Source: Erinaceus europaeus
Taxonomy: Eukaryota; Chordata; Mammalia; Eulipotyphla; Erinaceidae
Reading direction: 5' to 3'
DNA: 64,000 nt
NCBI RefSeq assembly: GCF_950295315.1
Contig: NW_026647648.1
Span: forward strand, 17,437 to 81,436
The notes below the pieces were generated by a model that was not told the origin of the DNA, ran no database searches, and saw nothing but the letters and a program-made list of their open reading frames with translations. Both the position numbers and the translations under genes were made by a program. Numbering within the stretch: position 1 is the stretch's first letter; the number at the start of each line of letters is the position of its first letter. Shown here piece after piece: positions 1 through 10,350 of this stretch.

Positions 1-140
1 TAGGTCGGGAAAAAAGATTACATGCTTAATGCAATAAACTGAAAAATAGTCTAGAGGGACACTGATTTATAACAATGCACACCTGAAACTTCTATAAAGT
101 CATAAGGCAACATTACTTCAATAAAAAAAAATGACAAAAC
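1..140 (+). mobile_element. L1 3'-end relic
   Basis: The text about a tail of 'cacctgaaacttctataaag...caataaaaaaaaa' resembles the 3' terminus of an older mammalian L1, ending in an AATAAA-like signal and A-tail at 120-131. It runs in from the left edge, so the 5' extent is unknown. A SINE-A sits immediately downstream. Confidence 0.5.
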
Positions 141-141
141 A

Positions 142-480
142 AGGGCCTGGGTGATAGCACAGCGAGTTAAGCGCACGTGGTGCAAAGCACAAGGACCGGC
201 ATAAAGAACCCGGTTTGAGCCTCCGGCTCCCCATCTGCTGAGGAGTTGCTTCACAGGCGGTGAAGCAGGTCTGCAGGTGTCTTTCTCTTCCCTTCTCTGT
301 CTTCCCCTCCTCTCTCCATTTCTTTCTGTCCTGCCCAACAATGACGACAGCAATACCAACAATAATAGTAACAACAAGAGCAACAAAATGAGAAAAATGG
401 CCTTCAGGAGCAGTGGCTTTGTAGTGTAAGCATTGAGCCCCAGCAATAACCCTGGAGGGGAAAAAAAGAAAAAAAAAAAG
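142..480 (+). mobile_element. SINE-A, full length with distal module
   Basis: tRNA-like head (gggcctgggtgatagcac...), box-B-like ggtttgagcc at about 211, CT-rich body, CAA-rich middle and a distal CAGGAGCAGTGG module ending in an A-rich tail at 461-480. Non-coding; the open frames across it on both strands are accidental. Confidence 0.85.
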
Positions 481-500
481 TCAAACATACAAACTTTTAG

Positions 501-678
501 GGACCAGGCAGTGGCGCACCTGGTTAAGCGCTCACATCACAATGCTCAAGGACCTAGGTTCGAGCCCCTGGTCCCCACCTACAGGGGGAAAGCTTCAGGG
601 CTGCAGGTGTCTCTCTGTCTCTCGCCCTCTCTCCTCTCAATTTCTAGCCAATAAATAAAAATAAATAAAGTTTAAAAA
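501..678 (+). mobile_element. SINE-B with 14-bp TSD
   Basis: Head 'ggaccaggcagtggcgcacc', box B 'aggttcgagcccc' near 554, CT-rich body and an AAATA tail. Perfect direct repeats atacaaacttttag at 487-500 and 679-692 mark the insertion, showing L1-type retroposition. Confidence 0.9.
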
Positions 679-712
679 ATACAAACTTTTAGACTATAAG
701 AACAAAATGTGT

Positions 713-940
713 TCTAGGAGGCAGCTCAGTGGTAGAGCTTTGGCCTTCCAAACAAGGGGTCCTGAATTTGATCTCTGACACCACATATACCAGAGAGCTG
801 CTTGCATTATCTATGGCCCTCCCACTGCATTCAAGAAATAAATTCCCCACGTTCAATCCCCAGCAGTGCTCTGGTAGCTGTCTGTGTATATCTTTCTGCA
901 TCTCTGTCATTATAAAATAAATAAATAAATACATAAATAA
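713..940 (+). mobile_element. SINE-C, composite or duplicated
   Basis: A tRNA-like stretch (gaggcagctcagtggtagagc) is followed by a second box-B-like segment (cacgttcaatccccagcag) and the GCAGTGCTCTGG motif, ending in a (AAAT)n tail. The two box-B-like segments suggest a dimer or a C inserted in a C. Confidence 0.6.
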
Positions 941-1124
941 ATAGCAGCTACCAGGAGGGAGGGGGATACATCAGGTAAAGAGTCAATCCATAATGGAGGA
1001 AGAAACTAGACCTTCCGTGGCAATCATCACATTGTATAGATACATGCCAAATTAAAATATTGCCTATCTAAAACATATGTAACATTATAGACCCAGGTGA
1101 CTTCAGTTTAGGGAAGGGAAAAAA

Positions 1125-1230
1125 AAAAGTGAGAGGTAGTTACCATCAGTTCAATTTTATAGTGGGAAAACTGAAGTTCAGTCAGGGAACCTAACCAAAG
1201 TGAAAAGTGAAGACCACAATCACAGGACCC
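1125..1230 (-). mobile_element. MIR-like core, antisense
   Basis: The 'tatagtgggaaaactgaagttcag...ggaacctaaccaaagtg' pattern matches the reverse complement of the MIR core/3' region (aaactgaggct...aagtaacttgccc). Strongly decayed. Confidence 0.45.
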
Positions 1231-1836
1231 CCATCCTTCTCCAGGGGTGGAAGAAAAGAAGGTAAGGATGTACTTGGGATGGCAAGGAGAAGGAAGGAGT
1301 CTAACCCACCCGGAACTCACAGAGGGTGCCATATCTCAGGGACTTGGATATACACATGATGCAGGTGAGGAATCCTTAATAGGCAGAGCTGCTCCCAAAG
1401 TCTGGTGTCCTCCAAACTTTAGCCCTTAGAGTGGAGCATGCATTTCAAACAGAGCATTCACCAAGGGCTCAACATAAGTCTTCAACTCCCTAAAGTTTGG
1501 TTTGCTTGTCGGCACAATTAATCCCAACCCTCCAGAGTTCTGTGAGAGAGGAGCAAATAAAACAGCACATAAAAACCACCTTGCAGAATGTACGTCCCAT
1601 CAGCCCCTTCCCCTGCTGTCCTGTGTAAGGGTGGTCAGAAGTCAGAAGCTCAGACAGCCTGAATACTTGGCCCAGGTCACAAAGAAATCAAGGGGACAGA
1701 AGCCACTCAAGCAGTTAGTGAGGTCCCTGGAAGACAGCCAGCACTCTCTTCTCAATTCCTTTTCGGTGGAGGCAGAACTTTACAACCACATGTTCTCCCC
1801 CAAAAGGTGAATGAGGACTTCTGCAAGTAGCAAGTT
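1231..1836. other. unique DNA, no feature seen
   Basis: Mixed-composition sequence with no splice-bounded open frame, repeat family or RNA gene that I can support. Confidence 0.4.
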
Positions 1837-1850
1837 AGAGAAACTATTGG

Positions 1851-2058
1851 GGCGGTGGCACATCTGGTTAAGAGAACACGTTGTAGTGCGCAAGGACTTA
1901 GTTTTGAGCCCCTCGTGCCCACTTACAGAGGGAAAACTTCATGAGTGGTGAAGCATGGCTGTAGGTGTCTCTGTCTCTTTCCTTCTCTGCCTCCTCCTCC
2001 CATCTCAATTTCTCTCTGTCTCTATTCAATAATAAAGAAAAATATTCAAGAGAAAGAG
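1851..2058 (+). mobile_element. SINE-B with near-perfect TSD
   Basis: Head 'ggcggtggcacatctggtta', diverged box B and a CT-rich body. Flanked by agagaaactattgg (1837-1850) and agagaaactactgg (2059-2072), a 14-bp TSD with one mismatch. Confidence 0.85.
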
Positions 2059-2072
2059 AGAGAAACTACTGG

Positions 2073-4426
2073 AGGAGAGTGAAATAGCTCGGCTCCTTCC
2101 CCAAGGTGGCAGTTCCCAAGAGCATCTTCCCCTGCTCCCAAGTCCTTTCCTCCCCCCATCCTTCCTCCTCCCCAAAAGAACTATTTTCTGCTGGGTCACT
2201 TACTGTTTTTGTCCTTGCTGGAAGCAGACTAGGGAGGGAGTATGAGAGGTTGAGGGCAGGGGTGGGGCAGAGAGCTGCTAAGGACCCAAGGGGCATCCAC
2301 TGTTCACCACATACAACCCCTCTCACTCCAAGTATCTCTATCCCAGTGAGTGTGTATGACCTCCTGGGTGACACCACAGTGGTGGAGAGTCCCCTGTCAG
2401 TGCATTTTATCTACACATTCTCAAGGGCTTACTGCCTCCTCCCCCTTCCCTTACCACTCCAATCCCTGGGTTCTGAGAGGAACTGAGCCAGGGGTGAGGG
2501 CAAGGTTGGGGGCATCGGTTTGGAAGAGATTGAGCACTTGGTCTCAGGCCTTAATGGCCATGTCAGCCTGCAGCCAGTGGCCGCCACATGATGGATGGGG
2601 TGGGCGCCATCCTCCACCCACCAGAGCACAGGCCTTCAGCCGCCCACCCAGATTCCCTCCAGTGGCCTACAGAGTACTTTCTCCCATTCAGGCACAGGCT
2701 TCAGCTAGATGAACGGGGTGAGGAGATAGCCAGCCTGGGTCATACCCTTTCCCTCAAGCCCACCTGTGAGGGGTGGAGAGGAGCTGCCTGCCCAGATCCC
2801 AAGTCTAACTCTCTGAGAGCTGAAGACTCCTATGTCCCAGGGGACAAAGACCAGAGCCTTACGGGTATGTGAGCAGACACTACAAAAAGAAAAGACAAGT
2901 CATAGTAGCTTCTCTGCCTTAAGAAAGACAATATTCCCCTTCTAACACCCTCCTCACACAGAAACTCCACAAGACACTATAAGGTTGTAGATCAGAAAGC
3001 AAGTTTGGAAAAAGGCAACAGGATACATAGAAGCAGAGGTTGTCCTTTCTTTTCTCTGATTTAGGAGTATTGGGGGATTTACAGAGGGACACCCAGTAAC
3101 AATAAAACTGCTACAATGTGGTGTGTAATAACAGCTATTAAGGGGCTAATCATTCATATTAAATAGGGTGAGCAAGCCTCTCATTTGCATGCTTGAGAGT
3201 ATATGCATTTGATAAGTCATTTCCGCAGGGTGTATGAATGGCAAGGGTGTCTGCATGGAGGGTTCTGCCTTCCGCAGGACTTTCACCTTCTACCCACCCA
3301 ACACTAGGTACTCCTAGTGCTCTCTGCGCCCTCACCTCTGCTCTGGGACACCTGCCTGTGAGGATGAGCATGCCAGCAGCAGCCCCCAGCCCCGCCTTTG
3401 TGTGAGGTGTTGCAATGGCACTGGTACTGGATGATCCTTGCACTGTGGGTGAGCAGCCTGTGGGTGCCTGGGGTGCAGCCAGCTAGGGCCTTGACACTAG
3501 GCCCCTGTGACTAAAAGGTGTCAAACTACAAGGGTGCAGGGCAGAAAACCAGCGCCTGTGGGAAGTGGGACAACTGCCGGCCTCTCCAAGCACTCCTTTC
3601 TCATCTCTCCCTGAAGGCCTCTTCTGACAGCAGCAGCATGCCCACAAAGCCCCATGTCTGGACACGAAGCTGCTGAGTCCCAGTGCCTTGTGGGAGCTGG
3701 GGGGTGACCGCAGGGTCAACCTGCGCCACAGCTGAGAAGACCTTCCCAAAGGGCTCCCTCAGTGTAGACGTGGTCTTCTCACCCAGGCCATGTATTAAGT
3801 GAGCCCTCCAAGAGAATCCCCTTCTTCTCTTTCTCTTTCCACACTCCTGCCCTCCCAAACCATGTTCCTCCCCTACTTGCCCTTTCCTCAGCAAAGAACA
3901 GATGAGGGCCTGTGGAAAGGGGGGGGGGGGACGACTCTGAGAAGTGGACCTCTTTAGTTTCAACAGTCACCTGTGTGACCTTGAGTATGTCACTGTCCCT
4001 TATCCCTTTCTGTTGTATGTGTGTGTGTGTGGGGGGGGGGGGGGGATTGTTGAGAAGGTCTTTCTAGAATCCACTAGCCTGAAGGCTCTAATCCCCTACC
4101 ACAGCCTGTCTGGACTCCAGCTTCTACCTAAAAGGTGCTGAGCGCCAATGAGAGCACCATGCCTGACAGAAGACAAGTGACTTCAGGTAGCCTGGCATTT
4201 GTCTGGGGTTCTAGCCCTGCCCTTAGGCAGGTCCTACGTCCCAGCTTTCAAGGTTACCCTTGGGGAGCCAGAGCATCTTTGGCCTGGTCCTGCAGTTCCT
4301 GCAATGCTGCTGAGGAAGGAAGGAAGGGAGGGAGGGCAGGAAGGGTCAAAGCCACAGGTGCCTGTTTCACTCTGGGGATGTCTTCAGGCACTGGGTAAGT
4401 CACAACCCCTCTGGCTCCTGGCTCTT
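2073..4426. other. unique DNA left of the L1 insertion
   Basis: About 2.3 kb with no young SINE. It holds G-runs (3919-3930), a (GT)n/(G)n tract at 4017-4045 and a GGAA-rich run at 4314-4340. Open frames of 85-126 codons overlap on both strands, lack gene-like codon structure and are treated as chance. Confidence 0.45.
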
Positions 4427-4439
4427 AAAAGAACCTTGG
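4427..4439. repeat. L1 target-site duplication, left copy
   Basis: aaaagaaccttgg, preceded by CTT, so the target reads TT/AAAA, the usual L1 endonuclease nick context. The same 13 bp recur at 12919-12931 just after the L1 A-tail. Confidence 0.8.
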
Positions 4440-5235
4440 GGTTTCTCTCCTCTCCTCTCCCAGGTCAACTAGGAATATCAAAGGAGATCATGGGGACTGC
4501 ACCAAGGCAGGACTAGAATGACTTCAGGAACCCACCAAATCACCAGAATGCCAAAGGAGATCACCAATGACCACAGCGAAACAGGACTAGAATGACTTCA
4601 GGAACCCAGCAAATCACCAGTGAGTGTAAACACGTGTGGCTCATGGCAGAGAGGAGCCTAGGGAGAGATTAAGTGGTTGGTAACAGTCTGGCAGTTTACT
4701 AGTTGAGATACCACCTCCAGTCTGTTTCACAGGCAAGGGGACAGCTGAAGGGAGGAGAGGACTCCCCTGAGACTCAACAAATTCAACTGTGAGTCTCCAT
4801 TGCTACTGCCCTCAGAATCTGGAGCAGCAGCAGCAGGAGGCCCTGTGCTGACACCAGGGGACAGAGAATTAATGAGATTTATACCTCCAGAGGCCCAGCA
4901 GTGGGGCTGTGAGAGTCTCTTCACATGACCACTGGATTATCTCTGCCCCACCCTGGTTTATCTCTTGGACAGGAGTCAGTGATTAAGCTATTCTAGAAGC
5001 CCACTTATAATTTAAAAGCCCTCAGGCTCCCATAACCTATAGGGAAGAAAAAGAACAAAAGAGGCATTTAAGCCACTGAGCTCCAACTCAAGGATTAAAA
5101 TAATATTGAAACAATTGTCAATTTCCACTACTGTGAACCCTTTAATTACCTTACTTAGACACAAGTCAATCCAGGCAAGAGTGATCAGTCATTTGAAAAG
5201 TACTGAGAGAGGGGACTCATAACATACTATATAAA
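4440..5235 (+). promoter_or_regulatory. L1 5' UTR / internal promoter region
   Basis: Lies between the left TSD and the ORF1 ATG at 5236. It contains two head-to-tail monomers at 4474-4620. It is not CpG-rich and shows no open frame of note. The promoter role is inferred from its position in a full-length L1. Confidence 0.6.
4474..4620 (+). repeat. Two 73/74-bp tandem monomers in the L1 5' UTR
   Basis: Copy 1 is 4474-4546 and copy 2 is 4547-4620. They share caaaggagatca, caggactagaatgacttcag and a gaaccca-caaatcaccag end. Tandem 5' monomers are known in other L1 lineages, notably mouse. Confidence 0.8.
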
Positions 5236-6194
5236 ATGGTTAAACCAACAAGAAGAAATATTGGAGGAAATGAACCAGGACAAGAGTTCAGCTAAAAGTC
5301 TCCCAAAGGTTGAAGCACAAAATAATGAGGAAAACATCCAAACATTAGTTAAGGAAATAATCATAGGAGTAAAGAGTTTGAAAAAATTGTCATTAGAAAT
5401 GCAGAAACAACAAATGAGACTTTGGAAGAAAACACTAATTATCTCAAGGTTATTAGACAGCTGAAAGCTGAAATAGGTGAGCTAAGAACACAACTAGCTG
5501 AACAAGCTAAAACAGTATCAAAACAGAAAATACATGAACTCCAGAAAACATTAGAGGGGCAAGAGAATAGAATCAATGAGGCTAAAGACAGAATTAGAAA
5601 GATCGAGGATGAATTAAAGACAACTAAAAAAGAAGTAAAAGATCTCAAAAAGAGATTAGAAGATTCTGAAAACAACAACAGAGACCTATGGGATGACTTG
5701 AAAAGAAATAATATACGCATTATTGGATTACTAGAGGAAGAAAGAGAGGGAGGGAAAGAAAGCATTCTCTAGGACATAATAGCTGAGAACTTCTCTAGTC
5801 TAGACAACATCAAAGATACAAAGGTTCAAGAAGCCCAGAGGGTCCCAAACAGAATTAACCCAGATTTAAGGACAACAAAACACATAATTGGAATAGAAAG
5901 GAATAAGGATAAAGAAAGGATCCTGAAGGCTGCAAGAGAAAAACAAAGAGTCACCTACAGAAGAAAACCCATAAGATTAGCAGCAGACTTCTCCACACAA
6001 AAACTAAAGGTCAGAAGAGAATGGTAAGATATCAAGTGCTCAATGAGAAAGGCTTTCAGCCAAGACTACTGTATCCTGCTAGACTGTCATTCAGACTAGA
6101 TGGAGGCATGAAAACATTCTCAGACAAGCAACAGTTGAAAGAATCAGCTATCACCAAGCCTGCCCTGAAAGAAGTTCTGAAAGGTCTCCTATAA
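5236..6194 (+). pseudogene. L1 ORF1p relic (RNA-binding chaperone)
   Basis: ORF1p coats L1 RNA as a trimer and acts as a nucleic-acid chaperone. The likely original start is the ATG at 5236 (MVKPTRRNIGG...). The frame then breaks: one piece runs in the frame of 5261-5464 and the main piece in 5422-5772. The main piece is a Lys/Glu-rich coiled coil with heptads (ELQKTLEGQENRINEAKDRI). It runs into the RRM (NNIRIIGLLEEEREGGKESI), a stop at 5770-5772, and continues as IIAENFSSL, VQEAQRVPNRINP and KDKERILKAAREK. The C-terminal domain follows with further stops; the last codons are KEVLKGLL and TAA at 6192-6194. About 320 codons, normal for L1 ORF1. Several frameshifts and at least two nonsense codons make it non-functional. 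Confidence 0.88.
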
Positions 6195-7826
6195 ACAGTC
6201 AGACCACCAGTAATATGCCATATATCAAAACACTTTAAAAATCTACAAGAATGGCATTAAAATATCTTCATTCTTTGATATCAATAAATGCCAATGGCCT
6301 GAGTAGGAAGATGGATCAGAAAACACAACCCAACAATATGCTGTCTACAGGAAACCCACCTAACTCAACAAGAAAAACAGACTCAAAGTGAAAGGATGGA
6401 AAACTATCATACAAGCCATTGGCCCACAAAAAAGGGCAGGAACAGCTATTCTCATATCTAACGTGACAGACTTTAAAATCAATAAAAATTTTAAAAGGTA
6501 GGGATGGGCACTACTGAATGCTCAGAGGTCAGGCAATCAAGAGGACTTAACAATTATTAACATCTATGCACCCAATAAGAAGCCATCTAAATACATCAAA
6601 CATCTACTGAAAGAGCTACAGCAATATATTAACAGTAACACAATCATAGTAGGGGACTTCAACACCCCACTCTCTCAACCTGAGAGATCATCCAGGCAGA
6701 AAATCAATAAAGACATGAGGGAGCTAAATGAGGAGACAGAAAAACTAGAACTGTTGGGCATCTTCAGAGTCATTCATCCCAGGAAACTTGAATACACATT
6801 CTACTCAAGTTCACATGGGTCATTCTCAAGGATAGATCATATGTTAGGCCACAAAGACAGCATCAGCCAATTCAAGAGCATTGAAATCATCCCAAGCATC
6901 TTCTCAGACCACAGTGGAATTAAACTAACACTTAACAATCAACAAAAGATTAATAAGAGTCAAAAAACATGGAAGCTCAACAGTACACTACTCAACAACT
7001 ACTGGGTCAAAGAGGAAATAAAGGAAGAAATCAAAATGTTTCAAGATTTCAATGAAGATACAAGCTATCAAAATATTTGGGACACAGCTAAGGCAGTACA
7101 GAGAGGAAAGTTCATAGCCATATAAGCACACATTAGGAAACAAGAAAAGCACAAATAAACAGCCTGATTGCACACCTTAAAGACCTAGAAGAAGAACAAA
7201 AGAAACCTAAAGCAACCAGAAGGACAGAAATCACTAAAGTTAGGGCACAAATAAATAACATTGAAAATAAGAAAACCATATAAAAGATCAAGGAAAGTAC
7301 ATGTTGGTTCTTTGAAAGAGTGAACAAAATTGACAAACCTTTAGCCAGACACACAAAACAAAAAAGGGAGAAGACTCAAATAAATTGGATCATAAATGAA
7401 AGAGGAGATATCACAACAGAAACCACAGAAATTCAACACATCATGCGAGGCTTCTATGAACAACTCTATGCCACCAAGCTAGAGAACCTGGAAGAAATAC
7501 CTACGAACTTCCAAAACTAAGTAAAGAGGAACTAGATAACATGAACAGGCCCATCACAGTTAATGAAATTGAAACAGTTATCAAAAATCTTCCCAAAAAT
7601 AAAAGTCATGAACCAGATCATTTTACAAATGAATTCTACAAAACTTCTACTTTTAAAAGTCTTCCAGAAGATTGAAGTCACTGGAATACTCCCTTCCAGC
7701 TTCTATGAAGCCAGCATCACTTTGATACCAAAAGCACACAAGGACACAACCAAAAAAGAAAACTACAAACCAGTATCTCTGATGCACATAGATGCTAAAA
7801 TATTGAACAAAATTCTAGCTAACTAT

Positions 7827-8270
7827 TGTTAAAATTTGTAGGCTCTAGCCGGGCGGGCTAGCTTCATGGGCGGGTAACAGAGACGCGGAGACAACGGCTG
7901 GGCAGGGAAGCTGTATTTCTTTATTCAGGAACAACGATTCATAAACTAAGACAAACTAATCACCAAACAGAACTCTGCTGTCTCTTTGCGGCGGCACAAG
8001 CACTCTCCCTTACTCTGGAACTCAGGAACCCTCCAACTCTGGAACTCTCGAACTCTGAAACTCTTCCACTGTGGAACTCTCTCTTACTCTATAACTCTGA
8101 AACTCTCGAACTCAGGAACTCAGGAACTCTCGGACTCTCTAACTCTGTCACTCTGGAACTCTGGCGGGTTTCCTTCGGGGCGGGGCCAAGCAGGCCCGCG
8201 AAATTAACTGGACTGATCTAATTCTCTTGGTAGGGGAGGGCTAGAACAAACCAATGTAAAGCATACGACA
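7827..8270 (-). repeat. ERV 3' LTR (444 bp)
   Basis: Plus-strand ends are TGTTAAAATT and GCATACGACA, the canonical TG...CA. On the minus strand a polyadenylation signal AATAAA lies at 7920-7925. The segment 7990-8165 is a degenerate array of AACTCT-containing units. Nearly identical to 9908-10350. Confidence 0.92.
7920..7925 (-). terminator. LTR polyadenylation signal (3' LTR)
   Basis: Reverse complement reads AATAAA, about 95 bp from the LTR outer end, a suitable place for the R/U5 boundary. The equivalent in the other LTR is 10001-10006. Confidence 0.7.
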
Positions 8271-8289
8271 ATTCCCCCTTTTCTTTTAA
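8271..8289 (-). promoter_or_regulatory. ERV polypurine tract
   Basis: Minus strand reads TTAAAAGAAAAGGGGGAAT directly against the 3' LTR, as expected for the plus-strand DNA primer. This fixes the element's polarity. Confidence 0.9.
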
Positions 8290-9884
8290 CTAAATGGCTA
8301 CAGTATCAAGGGTGTGGGGTGAACAGAAACATATATCATACAGGCATTTTAAAAAAAGAAACTGGCACAAACATGGAGAAACATGTAAACAACGAGAACC
8401 AGTGTACTGCTAAGGGAAGGCCTGAGGGGGCCATATCTGCCTCTGTGGGCTAAACTTTATCAGCTTAAAAAAAAACATTTCTTGCCTCTGGGGGGCTACT
8501 TGCCTCAACGGCATTTGCATGGGGGCGGGGAAAGGCCTAGAGTCCCAAAGGCAGCTGGCTGCAACTTACTTACTATGAAACAAAACTTGTTATTAGCATA
8601 TCTACTGCACGATCCAACGTTTCTAATAGAGAAGGAATTTGAGACTTTTACATATCAACAACGTCTTTTAACCTTTTGTTACACCCATTCAAGATGGAGA
8701 CACACCCTAGGTGTGGGCTGGAGAGGAAACCTCAGGCATGAGAATAATTAGCATAGCCATTGTGCGATCTACCATTTCTAATAGAGAAGGTAATGGAGAG
8801 TTTTACATATCAACAAGTCTATTTAACCTTTTGTTTAGACCAACTTAGTTAAAATATATTGCTTGTTAACTAATTTTTACCTCAGACTTTAAATGTAAGT
8901 TAATTTTATCTTTATGAGAATTACGTTGAAAACCTTTTTCATTTAACTTTAACTAGTAAGAATTTAGCCTTAAAGTTACTGTTTACCAAACTTTAAACAT
9001 ACACATAAACATGGTCATTAATACACAAGGAGAGAAACCTTTGTTACGAAGACATGTCATTTTAAACATGAATTTAGATATGTACTATCTTAGTTGTTGG
9101 GGGGGGGGGTTCACCATCCAGAGGTTGCTTCCCGCACAGCTTTACTTCTAGGAATTGCAGGTTGCAATCTCTGTACAAATCTCTGTGTACTCTAGCTTGT
9201 CTGCCTTCAGACCGGACCAGCAGCTGGAGATCTCGTGTGCCCAGTTTCGGCAGGGATCCCAGGGGTCCGGGAGGCCCAGGATGGTTCCAGAATTCATAGA
9301 AAGAGGGCGGGCAGGCCATCTTTGTAGAAGGCGTGGGCCTAGATGCCCAGGGGTGGCGGCATGGCCCTGACATGTCTGCTGCCCTGTTCGCAGTGGCCGA
9401 GCAGCGTGGAGGGATCACGCATCCAGTGCCCTGCGCCACGCGGTGGAGAGCCGGCTCCTGTGGGCTGGCCTCGGGCTCTTGCGTGTTGGCATCAGGCTCC
9501 AGCATGTTGGCATCTGGCTCTAGCGTGCTGGCGTCGGGCTCTTGGGGCTCTTGTGTGTTGGCATCAGCCTCCTGCAGGCTGCGGGGCTGCGGGCGCGGTG
9601 CATGGGGTTGTCTGGGCGCAGCCGGCTGGCTGGCTGTTTAACCAGGTGGAAACAGCAGCTCCACGCCTCGCCTCCCGCCCACTGGCTCTTCCCGCTGGCT
9701 GTTCTGAGTTTGCCCGAGCGAGTGGAAACCACAGAGTGGTCCAGACATAAATGTTCCAGAAACAGCAAAACAATCTCGTGAAGAAAGAACAGAGGCCTTT
9801 GGAGATCTCTTCACAAGCAGAAGAGAAGGCCATAGTGCATAGGTAGCCAAATTGTCTTTACTTATCTGAGAGATGCACAGGTCA
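8290..9884 (-). other. ERV interior without retroviral genes
   Basis: The half nearer the 3' LTR (8290-9070) is AT-rich with duplicated short phrases: 'accatttctaatagagaagg' and 'ttttacatatcaacaa' occur near 8617-8660 and again near 8770-8815. The half nearer the PBS (9100-9880) is GC/CpG-rich. The longest minus-strand frame is 143 codons (9074-9505), proline-rich, with no retroviral domain I recognise. It could be leader/packaging sequence. Confidence 0.75.
9470..9580. repeat. Degenerate tandem repeat in the ERV leader
   Basis: About four to five units of 24-27 bp around 'tgttggcatcaggctc' (gtgttggcatcaggctc, atgttggcatctggctc, gtgctggcgtcgggctc, gtgttggcatcagcctc). Each unit differs slightly. 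Confidence 0.75.
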
Positions 9885-9902
9885 GCCCCACGTTGGGCGC
9901 CA
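9885..9902 (-). promoter_or_regulatory. ERV primer-binding site, tRNA-Lys
   Basis: Minus strand reads TGGCGCCCAACGTGGGGC, the 18-nt complement of a lysine tRNA 3' end of the Lys1,2 type. It lies 5 nt inside the right-hand LTR, so that LTR is the 5' LTR. Confidence 0.92.
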
Positions 9903-9907
9903 TTTGC

Positions 9908-10350
9908 TGTTAAAATTTGTAGGCTCTAGCCGGGGGGGCTAGCTTCACGGGCGGGTAACAGAGACGCGGAGACAACGGCTGGGCAGGGAAGCTGTATTTC
10001 TTTATTCAGGAACAACGATTCATAAACTAAGACAAACTAATCACCAAACAGAACTCTGCTGTCTCTTTTGCGGCGGCACAAGCACTCTCCCTTTCTCTGG
10101 AACTCAGGAACCCTCCAACTCTGGAACTCTCGAACTCTGAAACTCTTCCACTGTGGAACTCTCTCTTACTCTATAACTCTGAAACTCTCGAACTCAGGAA
10201 CTCAGGAACTCTCGGACTCTAACTCTGTCACTCTGGAACTCTGGCGGGTTTCCTTCGGGGCGGGGCCAAGCAGGCCCGCGAAATTAACTGGACTGATCTA
10301 ATTCTCTTGGTGGGGGAGGGCTAGAACAAACCAATGTAAAGCATACGACA
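9908..10350 (-). repeat. ERV 5' LTR (443 bp)
   Basis: Same termini as the 3' LTR. Differences from it are four substitutions near its positions 30-45, 190 and 400, one extra T, and a 2-bp deletion. It would contain the proviral promoter; no TATA box stands out. Confidence 0.92.

Larger units (their letters stand above)
7827..10350 (-). mobile_element. Non-autonomous ERVK-type provirus
   Basis: Two near-identical direct LTRs (7827-8270 and 9908-10350) flank a 1,637-bp interior. Polarity is minus: a polypurine tract abuts the left LTR and a primer-binding site abuts the right LTR. The PBS matches lysine tRNA (Lys1,2 type), as in betaretrovirus/ERVK elements. The interior holds no recognisable gag, pro, pol or env, so proteins must have come from a helper element. 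It is inserted antisense into the L1 ORF2 RT domain. The LTRs differ by about four substitutions and two small indels, so the insertion is young. Confidence 0.9.

Noticed and set aside
5439..5765. 108-codon antisense frame in L1 ORF1
   Set aside because: Mirror of the Lys/Glu-rich coiled coil.
7986..8207. Leu/Ser-rich frame repeated at 10068-10301
   Set aside because: It is the LTR array read on the antisense strand; duplicated only because there are two LTRs.
9074..9505. 143-codon frame in the ERV interior as a viral accessory gene
   Set aside because: In proviral sense it lies in the region where gag would be, but shows no matrix, capsid or nucleocapsid motif, and the tandem repeat next to it suggests non-coding leader. 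Left as unassigned.
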